A DNA stretch of 64,000 bases from Paenibacillus caseinilyticus (GTDB taxonomy: Bacteria; Bacillota; Bacilli; Paenibacillales; NBRC-103111). Shown here piece after piece: positions 8,978-18,895 of this stretch (positions are counted from its first letter, which is position 1; each line of letters opens with the position of its first letter). The DNA lies in assembly GCF_027533645.1 (NCBI RefSeq), contig NZ_JAQAGY010000002.1, positions 434,001 through 498,000 on the forward strand, given 5' to 3'. Under the pieces are notes generated by a model. That model ran no database searches, was not told where the DNA came from, and saw only the letters and a program-made list of their open reading frames with translations. A program made the position numbers and the translations under genes.

Positions 8978-10936
8978 ATGAGGGCATCGAATGTTACGGT
9001 CCGTCGTCGATTATTCACCGCACTGGTGGGAGGAACGATCCTTTTCTTCGCGCTGGTGGTGCGGCTGGCGTACGTGCAGTTGTGGAAGGGACCGGAGATT
9101 AACCAGCTAGCGGAGGAATCCTGGCGCCGGGAAATTCCGGTTACGTCCAAGCGGGGCGAGATCTTGGACCGCAACGGTGTCCAGCTGGCCTACAACATCA
9201 GCTCGCCTACGGTGATGGCCGTTCCGGCGCAGATCAAGGATGCCGAAGGGACGGCGGCCCGGCTGGCAACGGCTCTCGGCATGGATCAGGCCGCCATTTT
9301 CAAACAGATCACCTCCCGCCAGATGAGCGTGTACCTCAAGCCGGGCGGACGCAAAATTTCCTTGGAGAAAGCCAAGGAAATCAAGGAAATGAACCTTCCC
9401 GGCGTATGGGTGACCGAGGATAACAAGAGGCACTACCCGTACGGGGAGCTGGCAGCCCATGTGCTCGGTTTTACGGGTGCTTATAATCAAGGATTGACGG
9501 GCATAGAATTGAAATACGAGAAAATGCTTACCGGCATCAAAGGCAATATCTCCTATCTGGCCGATGCGGCAGGCAAGTATATGCCGGGGTCGACCGACGA
9601 ATACAAGAAGCCGCTCGACGGTATGAACCTGCAGCTGACGATCGACAGCCGCATCCAGCAGATTATGGAGCGGGAGCTCGATCAGGCGATGGTGAAATTC
9701 CAGCCGAAGCATGTCGTCGCCATTGCGATGGATCCGAACAACGGCGAGATTCTGGCGATGGGCTCGCGGCCCGGTTTTGATCCGGGCAACTTCCAGGCTT
9801 CGCCGGTGCAGAACTACAACCGGAACCTGCCGATCTGGATGACTTACGAGCCCGGTTCGACATTCAAGATCATCACGCTGGCCGCAGCGCTGCAGGAGCA
9901 GAAGGTGAAGCTCACCGACTCGTTCCACGATCCTGGCTCCATCGAGGTCGCAGGAGCGCGGCTCCGCTGCTGGAAGCGGCAGGGGCACGGCAGCGAAACG
10001 TTCCTGCAGGTGGTCGAGAACTCATGCAACCCGGGGTTCGTGGTCATGGGACAGAAGCTCGGCAAGGATGTGCTGCTCGACTATGTCTCGAAATTCGGCT
10101 TCGGCAAGAAGACCGGCATCGATCTCGGCGGCGAAGAGAACGGCATCATGTTCAAACCGTCCCGCGTAGGACCGGTGGAGCTGGCGACGATCTCGTTCGG
10201 CCAGGGGGTATCGGTCACGCCGATCCAGCAGATCACGGCGGTGTCGGCGGCCGTCAACGGCGGGAAGCTGTTCAAGCCGCACGTGGCCAAGGCGTGGTAT
10301 GAACCGGAGACCGGGAAGCTGGCCGAAGCGGTACAGCCAGAGCTGGTGCGCCAAGTCATCTCCGAAGAGACTTCGAAGCAGGTGCGGGAGACGCTGGAGA
10401 GCGTTGTCGCCAACGGAACGGGACGCAATGCTTTTGTCGACGGCTACCGGGTCGGCGGCAAGACGGGGACGGCGCAGAAGGTTGTGAACGGGCGGTATTC
10501 CGCCAGCGAGCATATTGTTTCCTTCGTTGGATTCGCGCCGGCGGACGATCCCAAAGTCGTCATCTACGCCGCTGTGGACGATCCCCAGGGCATCCAGTTC
10601 GGGGGCCTGATCGCAGCTCCCCTGGTCAAGAACATCATGGAGGATACGCTCCGGTATATGAATGTGCCGCAGCGTAAGGATCAGCTCGACCGCAAGTACG
10701 TCTATGGGGACACGCCGATCGCTGTCGTGCCGGATCTCATCGGGCGCAGCGTGTCGGATCTCTATGAAGATCTCAACATGAATTTTACTCTCGCAAAATC
10801 GGGTACGGGCACGACAGTGGTGAACCAGGTGCCCAAGCCGGGCAGCCGGGTAGACCAAGGGTCCACGATTAGAGTATACTTGTCGGATGCCGCTCCGCCG
10901 CCCGCCGCCCCGGAGGGCGCTCAGCCTCCCGGGTAA
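8978..10936 (+). CDS. spoVD: Stage V sporulation protein D (class B PBP with one PASTA domain)
   Basis: SpoVD is the sporulation-specific transpeptidase needed for spore cortex synthesis in the mother cell, working with the SEDS protein SpoVE. The 652-residue product is close to the B. subtilis length. It has an N-terminal anchor (about residues 12-30), STFK near residue 293, SCN near 347, KTGTAQ near 494 and a single C-terminal PASTA domain starting near 584. It sits directly after pbpB, as in Bacillus. The 129-base gap before it holds a purine-rich stretch and a ribosome-binding site (AGGAAGGGG) but no sigma-E promoter I could defend. Confidence 0.93.
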   Translation: MRASNVTVRRRLFTALVGGTILFFALVVRLAYVQLWKGPEINQLAEESWRREIPVTSKRGEILDRNGVQLAYNISSPTVMAVPAQIKDAEGTAARLATALGMDQAAIFKQITSRQMSVYLKPGGRKISLEKAKEIKEMNLPGVWVTEDNKRHYPYGELAAHVLGFTGAYNQGLTGIELKYEKMLTGIKGNISYLADAAGKYMPGSTDEYKKPLDGMNLQLTIDSRIQQIMERELDQAMVKFQPKHVVAIAMDPNNGEILAMGSRPGFDPGNFQASPVQNYNRNLPIWMTYEPGSTFKIITLAAALQEQKVKLTDSFHDPGSIEVAGARLRCWKRQGHGSETFLQVVENSCNPGFVVMGQKLGKDVLLDYVSKFGFGKKTGIDLGGEENGIMFKPSRVGPVELATISFGQGVSVTPIQQITAVSAAVNGGKLFKPHVAKAWYEPETGKLAEAVQPELVRQVISEETSKQVRETLESVVANGTGRNAFVDGYRVGGKTGTAQKVVNGRYSASEHIVSFVGFAPADDPKVVIYAAVDDPQGIQFGGLIAAPLVKNIMEDTLRYMNVPQRKDQLDRKYVYGDTPIAVVPDLIGRSVSDLYEDLNMNFTLAKSGTGTTVVNQVPKPGSRVDQGSTIRVYLSDAAPPPAAPEGAQPPG

Positions 10937-10969
10937 GCGGAATCCCTCGTCGGGATTTCCCTTACCCGG
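10929..10969 (+). other. Strong hairpin overlapping the spoVD stop codon
   Basis: CCGGGTAAG (10929-10937) pairs perfectly with CTTACCCGG (10961-10969), and the inner bases GGAATCCC and GGGATTTCC add about eight more pairs with one bulge. The spoVD TAA is inside the 5' arm. No T tract follows, so this is not a standard intrinsic terminator. It could act as an mRNA-stabilising or processing structure between spoVD and murE. Confidence 0.6.
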
Positions 10970-11108
10970 AGAAGGCAGGGCGGCGTCAGCGGCTGATGCT
11001 GAAATGAGGATGGACTCATGCCTATCTGATAAATTGAAAAATAGGCTTTTCAGCGAGAGATTTTTTGTCCATAATAGATACCATGTGTAAAAACGGAGGG
11101 GACGCTTC

Positions 11109-12602
11109 ATGCAGCTGAAAGAACTGGCAAACGGGCTGGCCGTCAGCCGGATCCTCGGCGAGGCAGAGACGGAAGTCAAGGGGCTGCAGATTGACTCCCG
11201 CAAGGTAGTACCTGGCGATTTGTTCATCTGCATCCCGGGACTGGTCGCCGACGGCCACGACTATGCCGCCGCCGCCGTAGAGCGCGGGGCTGCCGCACTA
11301 GTGGCGGAGCGGGAGCTGGAAGCCGGCGTGCCGGTGCTTCTGGTCAAGGATGCCCGCCACGCGATGGCGGTGCTCGCGAATCACTTCTACGGCTACCCGA
11401 GCCGGGAGCTGAAGCTCATCGGCGTAACGGGGACGAACGGCAAGACGACGACGACTTATCTGCTGGACCGCGTACTTACGGATGCCGGGTACCGCACCGG
11501 TCTGATGGGCAACATCCACATCAAGATCGGAGGGGAGTACCGGCCGAATCACGCGACGAATACCCAGGAAGCGCTGGAGCTGCAGAAGATTCTGCGGGAG
11601 ATGGCGGATGCCGGCACCGATTACTGTTTGATGGAGGTATCCTCGCATGGCCTGGAGATGGGCCGGGTGAAAGGATGCCTCTTCCGAACGGGCATGTTCA
11701 CCAATCTCACCCAGGACCATCTCGACTTCCACGGCACGATGGAACGCTACCAGGCGGCCAAGGGCCTCTTGTTCTCCCGGCTCGGCAACGATTACGGGGC
11801 AGACCCGCACCAGCGCCGGTTCGCGGTGCTCAATGGGGATGAGGAAGCCTCCGCGGAGTTCGAGAAGCTGACGGCGGCGGAGACGCTCGTCTATGCCATT
11901 GATAATCCGAAGGCCGATGTCCGGGCCGAAGAGATCGTGATGTCGGCACAGGGAACTTCATTCCGCTGCGTGACCTTCCGCGGGACGACAGAGATCAAGA
12001 CGCGGCTTGTCGGCCGTTTTAATGTATATAACGTCCTGGGCGTGATTGCGGCTGCTCTGGCCGAAGGCGTGGAGCTTGACGTGATCGCGGCTTCTCTTGC
12101 CGGGATCGCATCGGTAGAAGGTCGCATGGAAGTCGTGGACGCCGGACAGCCGTATCTCGTGCTGGTGGATTACGCCCATACGCCGGACGGCTTGGAGAAC
12201 GCGCTGTCCACTGTATCCCAATTCGCCGAGGGGAACATATACTGCGTGTTCGGCTGCGGAGGGGACCGGGACCGGACGAAGCGGCCCTTGATGGGCGGCG
12301 TGGCGGCGAAGTACAGCGACTACATCTATGTCACCTCCGATAACCCCAGAACGGAAGACCCCCATTCCATCCTGCTGGATATCGTACCCGGGATCGAGGG
12401 CGCGGGGATGGACACGGCAAGCTACGAGCTCGCGGTCGACCGGCGGGAAGCGATCCGCCGTGCGGTGGAGAAAGCGCAGCCCGGCGATATTGTGCTTATA
12501 GCAGGCAAGGGCCACGAGACGTATCAGGATATCGGCGGAGTGAAACTCCCGTTCGATGACCGGCTTGTGGCGGAAGAAGCGATAAAGGGGCGGAAGGCAT
12601 GA
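11109..12602 (+). CDS. murE: UDP-MurNAc-tripeptide synthetase MurE (meso-diaminopimelate adding)
   Basis: MurE adds the third amino acid of the peptidoglycan stem peptide in the cytoplasm. The 497-residue protein has the Mur ligase ATP loop TGTNGKTTT near residue 110, the middle-domain segment NLTQDHLDFHGTM, and the motif DNPRTEDP near residue 415. DNPR is the established signature for meso-diaminopimelate rather than lysine, which agrees with the DAP genes dapH, dapL and patA in this window. The gene starts after a CGGAGGGG site and overlaps murF by four bases (ATGA), implying coupled translation. Confidence 0.96.
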   Translation: MQLKELANGLAVSRILGEAETEVKGLQIDSRKVVPGDLFICIPGLVADGHDYAAAAVERGAAALVAERELEAGVPVLLVKDARHAMAVLANHFYGYPSRELKLIGVTGTNGKTTTTYLLDRVLTDAGYRTGLMGNIHIKIGGEYRPNHATNTQEALELQKILREMADAGTDYCLMEVSSHGLEMGRVKGCLFRTGMFTNLTQDHLDFHGTMERYQAAKGLLFSRLGNDYGADPHQRRFAVLNGDEEASAEFEKLTAAETLVYAIDNPKADVRAEEIVMSAQGTSFRCVTFRGTTEIKTRLVGRFNVYNVLGVIAAALAEGVELDVIAASLAGIASVEGRMEVVDAGQPYLVLVDYAHTPDGLENALSTVSQFAEGNIYCVFGCGGDRDRTKRPLMGGVAAKYSDYIYVTSDNPRTEDPHSILLDIVPGIEGAGMDTASYELAVDRREAIRRAVEKAQPGDIVLIAGKGHETYQDIGGVKLPFDDRLVAEEAIKGRKA

Positions 12603-13996
12603 TCGAGAGGCTGCTTGGCGACATCGCACGGATGGCGGGAGGCACGCTGGCGGACGCGGCGCTAGCGGACCGACCGGTGAAGGGGGTGTCGAAGGATACC
12701 CGGACGCTGGCGGAAGGAAACTTGTATGTGCCGATCATCGGCGGCGCCTTTGACGGGCACGATTTTGCGGAGGCTGCTCTGGAGCAGGGGGCCGGAGGCC
12801 TCCTGTGGCAGAAGGATCACGGCAGCGGGCCTGCTGGGGCGCCCCTGATCTACGTGGACGATGCGCTGGAGGCGCTGCAGCGGCTTGCAACGGCTTACCG
12901 CCGGGAGCTGGCTGTGCGGATCGTAGGCATCACCGGCAGCAACGGCAAGACGACCACGAAGGACATGACGGCCGCCGTCCTGTCCACTTCCTTCCGCGTG
13001 CATAAGACGCTCGGCAATTACAACAATCACATCGGCCTTCCGCTCACGCTGCTGGAGATGAGCGAAGACACCGAGATTGCCGTCCTCGAGATGGGTATGA
13101 GCGGCCGGGGGGAGATCGAGCTGCTGTCGCGTCTGGCGGAGCCGGAGATCGCCATCATCACGAACATCGGCGAAGCCCATCTCCTGCAGCTGGGATCCCG
13201 CCTCGAGATAGCAAGGGCGAAGACCGAGATCCTCGCGGGCCTTCAGCCGGACGGCGTGCTGGTCTATCACGGCGACGAGCCGCTGATCCGGGAGGTGCTG
13301 CCGGAGTGGGATGCTCCGGACCGGAGCTACCGGCAGGTGACCTTCGGCCAAGGCGCGTCGAACGACCTGTTCCCGCTCGATCTGCGCCTGACGGAGTCGG
13401 GCACGCAGATGACGGTGAACACGGATCCGCAGACGCCTTACTATATTCCGATGCTCGGAGCGCATAATGCGGTCAATGCCCTGGCGGCCCTGGCCGTCGG
13501 ACGGCACTTCGGCCTCGCGGCGACCGTCATGGCGGAAGGCCTGCAGGGGCTTGTCATGACGGGCATGCGCATTGAAGTCAGCGTGGCTCCCACCGGCCTT
13601 ACAGTGTGGAATGACGCCTATAATGCCAGTCCGACCGCCATGCGGGCGGCTCTCGCGCTGCTTCATGAAGCGCAGGGGTTCGAACGCAAGTATGCGGTGC
13701 TTGGCGATATGCTGGAGCTCGGCGAGAAGGAGGCGGATTTCCACCGGGAGATCGGCCGGGGAATCGATCCGGCGAAGGTAGACGCTGTCTATCTGTTCGG
13801 ACCGCTGGCCGGTTATATGGCCGAAGGGGCATTAGAGAAGTTCCCGCCGGAGCGCGTGCGGCATTATCAAGACAAAGAAACGCTGGCGCGCGAGCTGGCC
13901 GAAGCCGCTTCGGCGCAAGATGTCGTACTGATCAAGGGATCCCGCGGCATGCGCATGGAGCAGGTGGCTTCGTTTTTAGGGCAATTGGGGGGATAA
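12599..13996 (+). CDS. murF: UDP-MurNAc-tripeptide--D-alanyl-D-alanine ligase MurF
   Basis: MurF adds the D-Ala-D-Ala dipeptide, completing the cytoplasmic precursor. In the 465-residue protein the ATP loop [13 protein letters not shown] is near residue 108, followed by the Mur ligase segments [12 protein letters not shown] and ITNIGEAHL, and the C-terminal domain carries [11 protein letters not shown] and GDMLELG. Its ATG overlaps the murE stop. No ddl gene is in the window, so the dipeptide comes from an enzyme encoded elsewhere. Confidence 0.96.
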   Translation: MIERLLGDIARMAGGTLADAALADRPVKGVSKDTRTLAEGNLYVPIIGGAFDGHDFAEAALEQGAGGLLWQKDHGSGPAGAPLIYVDDALEALQRLATAYRRELAVRIVGITGSNGKTTTKDMTAAVLSTSFRVHKTLGNYNNHIGLPLTLLEMSEDTEIAVLEMGMSGRGEIELLSRLAEPEIAIITNIGEAHLLQLGSRLEIARAKTEILAGLQPDGVLVYHGDEPLIREVLPEWDAPDRSYRQVTFGQGASNDLFPLDLRLTESGTQMTVNTDPQTPYYIPMLGAHNAVNALAALAVGRHFGLAATVMAEGLQGLVMTGMRIEVSVAPTGLTVWNDAYNASPTAMRAALALLHEAQGFERKYAVLGDMLELGEKEADFHREIGRGIDPAKVDAVYLFGPLAGYMAEGALEKFPPERVRHYQDKETLARELAEAASAQDVVLIKGSRGMRMEQVASFLGQLGG

Positions 13997-14000
13997 TTCG

Positions 14001-14963
14001 GTGGATTTCAATATCGTTATGATCACGCTGGGCGCAGCTTTTTTGCTTGCCGTTATTATGGGGCCTCTATTCATTCCCCTGCTGCGCCGGCTCAAATTCG
14101 GCCAGCAGGTGCGGGGCGACGGCCCTCAGAGCCATCTCAAGAAGTCAGGTACGCCGACCATGGGCGGTATCATTATCATGCTGGCGCTGGCCTTGGCGGT
14201 TCTCCGGTTCGGGGAACGCAACATGGAGACCGTTACCCTGCTTGTGGCTACGCTCGGATACGGGTTGATCGGCTTTCTCGATGACTATATCAAGATCGTG
14301 TTCAAGCGCTCGCTCGGTCTGACGGCCCGTCAGAAGCTGCTCGGGCAGCTGGCGGTTTCGATCGTCGTCTGCGTGCTGCTCGTCCAGATGGGGCACAGCA
14401 CGGATATCCGCATTCCGTATCTTCATGTTTCGTTCGATCTCGGCTGGCTGTATTTGCCGTTCGTCGTCTTCCTGATGCTCGGCACTTCCAATGCCGTCAA
14501 CTTCACGGATGGTCTGGACGGACTGCTCGCGGGTACGGCTGCGATCGCGTTCGGTGCGTACGCGGTGATCGCGCTGAATAACACGCAGCCCAATATTGCC
14601 ATCTTCTCCGCGGCGGTGGTAGGGGCCGTACTTGGATTCCTGGTATTCAACGCCCATCCGGCGAAGGTCTTCATGGGAGATACCGGCTCGCTGGGCTTAG
14701 GTGGCGGTCTTACCGTTGTAGCGCTGCTGACGAAGGCGGAGCTGCTGCTCGCTCTGATCGGAGGGGTATTCCTGGTCGAAATTCTTTCCGTTATCATTCA
14801 AGTCGCATCCTTCAAGACCAGGGGCAAGCGCGTATTCAAAATGAGCCCGATCCACCATCACTTCGAGCTCAGCGGCTGGTCGGAGTGGCGCGTAGTCATC
14901 TCCTTCTGGACGGCGGGATTGATTCTGGCGGGCATCGGACTATACATTAACGAGGTGTTGTAG
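14001..14963 (+). CDS. mraY: Phospho-MurNAc-pentapeptide-transferase MraY
   Basis: MraY transfers phospho-MurNAc-pentapeptide to undecaprenyl phosphate, making lipid I at the inner face of the membrane. The 320-residue polytopic protein (about ten transmembrane helices) shows the family motifs [31 protein letters not shown] and SPIHHHFE, including the acidic and histidine residues of the Mg-dependent active site. It starts with GTG at 14001, right after GGGGGGAT, four bases after murF. murD follows after two bases. Confidence 0.97.
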   Translation: MDFNIVMITLGAAFLLAVIMGPLFIPLLRRLKFGQQVRGDGPQSHLKKSGTPTMGGIIIMLALALAVLRFGERNMETVTLLVATLGYGLIGFLDDYIKIVFKRSLGLTARQKLLGQLAVSIVVCVLLVQMGHSTDIRIPYLHVSFDLGWLYLPFVVFLMLGTSNAVNFTDGLDGLLAGTAAIAFGAYAVIALNNTQPNIAIFSAAVVGAVLGFLVFNAHPAKVFMGDTGSLGLGGGLTVVALLTKAELLLALIGGVFLVEILSVIIQVASFKTRGKRVFKMSPIHHHFELSGWSEWRVVISFWTAGLILAGIGLYINEVL

Positions 14964-14965
14964 GC

Positions 14966-16399
14966 ATGGAGCATCCATCATCATACGGCGGCCGCCAGGT
15001 CGTCATTCTGGGCCTGGCCAGAAGCGGCGTAGCCGTAGCGAAATTGTTCCACGAACAAGGTGCGCATGTCACCGTTAACGATAAGAAGGAACGACAATTA
15101 TGCCCTGAAGCCGACGAACTGGAGGCTCTGGGTATTTCTGTTGTATGCGGGTCCCACCCGGCCGGCCTGGTGCACGAAGGGATCTCGCTCGTAGTCAAGA
15201 ACCCGGGCATTCCCTATACGGTCGACCCGGTGCGCCGGGCAAGGGAGCTGGGCGTCGAGGTCGTCACCGAGGTAGAGGTCGCTTACCGGATCTGCCGTGC
15301 GCCGATCATCGGCATCACGGGCTCGAACGGGAAGACGACCACCACGACTTGGACGGGATTGATGCTCGAAGCCGGAGGACTGCATCCGATCGTGGCCGGC
15401 AACATCGGCCGCGCGCTGACGGAAGCCGCCCTCGAGGCGCAGGAGGACCACCAGATGGTGGTCGAGCTCAGTTCGTTCCAGCTTAAGGGAACGGACCGCT
15501 TCCGTCCCCGGATCGGCTGCCTGCTCAATGTATATGAGACCCATCTCGACTATCACGGCACGATGAACGATTACGTCGAGTCCAAGGCGAAGCTGTTCGC
15601 GAACCAGAGAGCCGAAGATACGGCGGTGCTGAACTGGGATCATGCGGTATGCCGTAAGGTAGCCGAGGGGCTGAAGTCGCAGGTGCTGCCGTTCTCGATC
15701 CGCACGGAGATGGAGTACGGTCTCTTCATCCAGCCGCCGTTTCCGGAAGGGGCAGAGGGGGAGCTGGCAGCCGCCGAGGAGCGGAAGCTGGTATACCGCA
15801 GCAAGGATGGGGAGCTGACGGAGATTCTTCCCGTGAAGGAACTCGGCATCCCGGGTTCCTTCAATATCGAGAACGCGCTGGCTGCCAGTGCCATCGCCCT
15901 GACCTGTGGCGTGGGAGCGGAAGCCATCGCCGGCGTGCTGCGTACCTTCGGGGGAGTGGAGCACCGTCTTGAGCTAGTCGGAACGAAGGACGGCGTACAG
16001 TTCTATAACAATTCGAAGGCGACGAATCCGACTGCCACCATCAAGACGATCGAAGCGTTCACGCAGAACATCGTGCTGATCGCCGGCGGCCTGGACCGGG
16101 GATCCGATTACATGGAGCTGCTTCCGGTGTTCGGGGGACAGGTGAAGGGCCTGGTCGCCATCGGCGAAACGAAGGACAAAATCGTCCGCGTGGCTAATTT
16201 GGCCGGCATGAGCCAGGTCAAAACCGTCGATACTGCTAAGCAGGTGCAGGATACGGTCACGAAGGCGGTGAAGGAAGCGTTCGCCATGGCAAAGCCAGGG
16301 GATGTCGTGCTTCTCTCGCCGGCGTGCGCCAGCTGGGACATGTTCGCCTCCTATGAGGAAAGGGGAAGCATGTTTAAGCGGTCCGTGCATAACCTTTAA
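14966..16399 (+). CDS. murD: UDP-MurNAc-L-alanine--D-glutamate ligase MurD
   Basis: MurD adds D-glutamate to UDP-MurNAc-L-alanine. The 477-residue protein has an N-terminal Rossmann-like domain (VVILGLARSGVAVAKL), the ATP loop [12 protein letters not shown] near residue 118, and C-terminal segments NNSKATNPTA and LLSPACASWDMF, all typical of MurD. It lies between mraY and spoVE as in Bacillus. The neighbouring ligase gene murC is not in this cluster, as is also usual for Bacillales. Confidence 0.96.
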   Translation: MEHPSSYGGRQVVILGLARSGVAVAKLFHEQGAHVTVNDKKERQLCPEADELEALGISVVCGSHPAGLVHEGISLVVKNPGIPYTVDPVRRARELGVEVVTEVEVAYRICRAPIIGITGSNGKTTTTTWTGLMLEAGGLHPIVAGNIGRALTEAALEAQEDHQMVVELSSFQLKGTDRFRPRIGCLLNVYETHLDYHGTMNDYVESKAKLFANQRAEDTAVLNWDHAVCRKVAEGLKSQVLPFSIRTEMEYGLFIQPPFPEGAEGELAAAEERKLVYRSKDGELTEILPVKELGIPGSFNIENALAASAIALTCGVGAEAIAGVLRTFGGVEHRLELVGTKDGVQFYNNSKATNPTATIKTIEAFTQNIVLIAGGLDRGSDYMELLPVFGGQVKGLVAIGETKDKIVRVANLAGMSQVKTVDTAKQVQDTVTKAVKEAFAMAKPGDVVLLSPACASWDMFASYEERGSMFKRSVHNL

Positions 16400-16444
16400 G
16401 AGGGGGCTGCAGGCGTTCCGCCGGCTGGATGCGGACGTATAGCG

Positions 16445-16468
16445 CCTCTAAGTCACGAAGGTTAGAGG
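16445..16468 (+). promoter_or_regulatory. Hairpin covering the spoVE ribosome-binding site
   Basis: CCTCTAA (16445-16451) is exactly complementary to TTAGAGG (16462-16468), with a 10-base loop. The second arm contains the AGAGG of the spoVE ribosome-binding site (start at 16481). Folding would hide that site, so translation of spoVE may be conditional. The pairing is visible directly; the role is inference. Confidence 0.5.
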
Positions 16469-16480
16469 TGTGGACAAATT

Positions 16481-17578
16481 ATGGTCAAAGCTAGGTCTTC
16501 CCCGGATATGCTGCTGCTGGGCTCCACGCTTGCGCTTCTGGTTATCGGCGTAGTCATGGTATTCAGCGCCAGCGCAGTGCTCGCTTTCCGTGAATTCGGA
16601 GATTCGATGTACTATTTGAAGCGACAGGCCCTGTTCGCGGCCCTGGGTATCGTGGCTATGGTGTTCACCATGAACGCCGACTACTGGATCTGGAAGAAAT
16701 ATGCCAAGATCGCGTTGATCGCGTGCTTCATCCTGCTGGTCGCGGTGCTTATCCCGGGCATCGGCGTCGTGCGCGGGGGCGCGCGCAGTTGGCTCGGTAT
16801 CGGTTCGTTCGGTATTCAGCCTTCCGAGTTCATGAAGATGGGGATGATCATGTTCCTGTCGAAGTGGCTCTCGGAACGGCAGAGCACCATTACGCTGTTC
16901 ACCAAGGGGCTGGTGCCTCCGCTGGGTTTGGTGGGACTGGCCTTCGGGATGATCATGCTACAGCCCGACCTTGGAACGGGGGCGGTGCTCGTCGGTGCTT
17001 CCCTGCTCATTATTTATGTGGCGGGCGCCCGCCTGCTGCACTTATCTTATCTCGGCATGGTCGGGGTGGCGGGACTGGTCGGCCTCATCATTGCTGCGCC
17101 TTACCGGCTGCAGCGGATTACCGCCTTCCTGGATCCCTGGGCCGATCCGCTGGGTGCGGGCTACCAGTCAATCCAATCGCTTTATGCCATTGGTCCCGGC
17201 GGTCTGGTGGGACTGGGCCTCGGCATGAGCCGGCAGAAGTACAGCTATCTCCCCGAACCGCAGACCGATTTTATATTCTCCATCATTGCCGAAGAACTCG
17301 GCTTTATCGGCGGCACGTTCGTGCTCCTGCTCTTCACGCTCCTGGTATGGCGGGGGATGCGCACTGCTATTACGGCGCCCGATACGTTCGGCAGCCTGCT
17401 GGCCACGGGCATCGTCGGCATGGTGGCCGTACAGGTCATCATCAACATCGGCGTGGTTATCGGCATGTTCCCCGTTACCGGCATTACGCTGCCTCTGATC
17501 AGTGCAGGCGGCTCGTCGCTCACCTTGATGCTGACTTCGCTCGGCGTGCTGCTCAACATCTCCAGGTTTTCCAGGTGA
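16481..17578 (+). CDS. spoVE: SEDS-family peptidoglycan polymerase SpoVE (FtsW-like)
   Basis: A 365-residue polytopic SEDS protein that polymerises glycan from lipid II together with a class B PBP. In Bacillus the copy at this place, between murD and murG, is SpoVE, which builds the spore cortex with SpoVD. The N-terminus (SPDMLLLGSTLALLVIGVV, then FSASAVLAF) resembles SpoVE closely; other family segments are QPSEFMKMGMIMFLS, LQPDLGTG and PVTGITLPLISAGGSS. FtsW for vegetative division should be encoded elsewhere, but I cannot exclude that this protein serves both roles. Confidence 0.88.
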   Translation: MVKARSSPDMLLLGSTLALLVIGVVMVFSASAVLAFREFGDSMYYLKRQALFAALGIVAMVFTMNADYWIWKKYAKIALIACFILLVAVLIPGIGVVRGGARSWLGIGSFGIQPSEFMKMGMIMFLSKWLSERQSTITLFTKGLVPPLGLVGLAFGMIMLQPDLGTGAVLVGASLLIIYVAGARLLHLSYLGMVGVAGLVGLIIAAPYRLQRITAFLDPWADPLGAGYQSIQSLYAIGPGGLVGLGLGMSRQKYSYLPEPQTDFIFSIIAEELGFIGGTFVLLLFTLLVWRGMRTAITAPDTFGSLLATGIVGMVAVQVIINIGVVIGMFPVTGITLPLISAGGSSLTLMLTSLGVLLNISRFSR

Positions 17579-17613
17579 GGCTGGACAAGGTTACTAGAAA
17601 GGTGAGCATTCTT

Positions 17614-18690
17614 ATGAAAAAAATCGTCTTCACCGGCGGTGGAACGGCCGGCCATGTGACCCCGAACCTGGCGATCATGGCCGAGCTCCGCAAGCAGGGG
17701 TGGGACATGGCATATATCGGCTCCCGCACCGGGATCGAGAAGGACATTGTCGATCACGAGGGAATTCCATTCCACCATATCGCCTCGGGCAAGCTTCGGC
17801 GTTATTTTGATCTCAAGAACTTCAAGGATCCGCTGCGTGTCCTCCAGGGGACGCTGCAAGCCTACGGACTGCTTCGCAAGATTCGTCCGCACATTGTGTT
17901 CTCCAAGGGCGGCTTCGTCTCCGTCCCGGTGATCGTGGCGAGCCGTCTGGCCGGCATTCCGGTCATCTCCCACGAGTCAGACCTGTCCCCCGGACTGGCG
18001 AACAAAATCTCGATGCCGTTCGTCTCCCGGATCTGTGTGACCTTCCCCGAGACGTTGAAGTATCTGCGTGGCGGCAAGGCGGAATGCACCGGGCTCCCGA
18101 TCCGGGATAAGATCCTGCGGGGCAGCGCCTCGAAGGGAAGGCAGCTTTGCGATTTTCACTCGGCGAAGCCCGTGCTCTTCATCATGGGCGGCAGCCTCGG
18201 GGCCCAGAAGATCAATCAGGCTGTGCGAAGCATTCTGGATGACCTGTTGAAGGAATTCCAGATCATTCATATCTGCGGCAAAGGCAATACGGACTCCGCC
18301 CTCCAGGGTGTGCGGGGCTACCGCCAGTTCGAATACGTCAATGATGAACTGCCGGATCTGCTTGCGGCTGCGTCGGTCGTTGTATCCCGTGCCGGCTCCA
18401 CCTCGATTTTCGAGTTTCTGGCCGCACGCAAGCCGATGCTGCTTATTCCGCTTTCCCGGGCGGCCAGCAGGGGAGACCAGATCTTGAACAGCGAATCGTT
18501 CCGCTCGCAGGGCTATTGCGAAGTGCTGCAGGAAGAAGAACTTACCGAGGCATCCCTGCTTGCGCGCGTACGTTCGCTGTATGCGGACAAGGAACGGATT
18601 CTTGCCAATATGGAACGTAATCCCTACGGAGACGGTACGGCACAGATCGTCCGGCTCCTCGAAGCCCACCGGCTGAAGGAGGGCTCGTGA
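17614..18690 (+). CDS. murG: UDP-GlcNAc:lipid I N-acetylglucosaminyltransferase MurG
   Basis: MurG makes lipid II by adding GlcNAc to lipid I at the inner membrane face. The 358-residue GT-B glycosyltransferase starts at ATG 17614 after AAAGGTGAG and shows TGGGTAGHVTPN at the N-terminus, FSKGGFVSVP, the Bacillales-type segment HESDLSPGLANK, GGSLGAQKIN in the second domain, and SRAGSTSIFEFLA for UDP-GlcNAc binding. The reading frame stays open upstream into spoVE, to about 16723, but that extension is an out-of-frame shadow. The gene follows spoVE by 35 bases. Confidence 0.96.
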   Translation: MKKIVFTGGGTAGHVTPNLAIMAELRKQGWDMAYIGSRTGIEKDIVDHEGIPFHHIASGKLRRYFDLKNFKDPLRVLQGTLQAYGLLRKIRPHIVFSKGGFVSVPVIVASRLAGIPVISHESDLSPGLANKISMPFVSRICVTFPETLKYLRGGKAECTGLPIRDKILRGSASKGRQLCDFHSAKPVLFIMGGSLGAQKINQAVRSILDDLLKEFQIIHICGKGNTDSALQGVRGYRQFEYVNDELPDLLAAASVVVSRAGSTSIFEFLAARKPMLLIPLSRAASRGDQILNSESFRSQGYCEVLQEEELTEASLLARVRSLYADKERILANMERNPYGDGTAQIVRLLEAHRLKEGS

Positions 18691-18707
18691 ACATTCTCTC
18701 TAGGCGA

Positions 18708-18736
18708 TTGTCACACTCTACAGGCTTCTACATAAA
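18708..18736 (+). promoter_or_regulatory. Possible sigma-A promoter before murB
   Basis: In the 205-base gap between murG and murB, TTGTCA (18708-18713) and CATAAA (18731-18736) are 17 bases apart. The -10 match is only 4 of 6, and a better-looking TACAAT at 18738 has no proper -35, so this is a weak call. The rest of the gap is GC-rich and holds only the AAGGAGG ribosome-binding site of murB. Confidence 0.35.
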
Positions 18737-18895
18737 CTACAATATAACCGTGACAGACGTCCGGGAGGCGCGGCAGACAGCCGCAGGCCGGCAGCAGAGA
18801 GCATTCAATAATAGCCGGCCGGCTGTCCGTCCGCCCGGCTGCCGGTATACTGCCGCAGCCGACTGCAACGGCGTTTCTGTGAAGGAGGTTTACCC

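Noticed and set aside
16723..17613. A 655-codon frame that runs out of phase through spoVE and continues in phase into murG
   Set aside because: The spoVE part is Arg/Gly/Ala-rich shadow coding without a start or family resemblance; it is a GC-rich side effect. MurG begins at ATG 17614 with its own ribosome-binding site.
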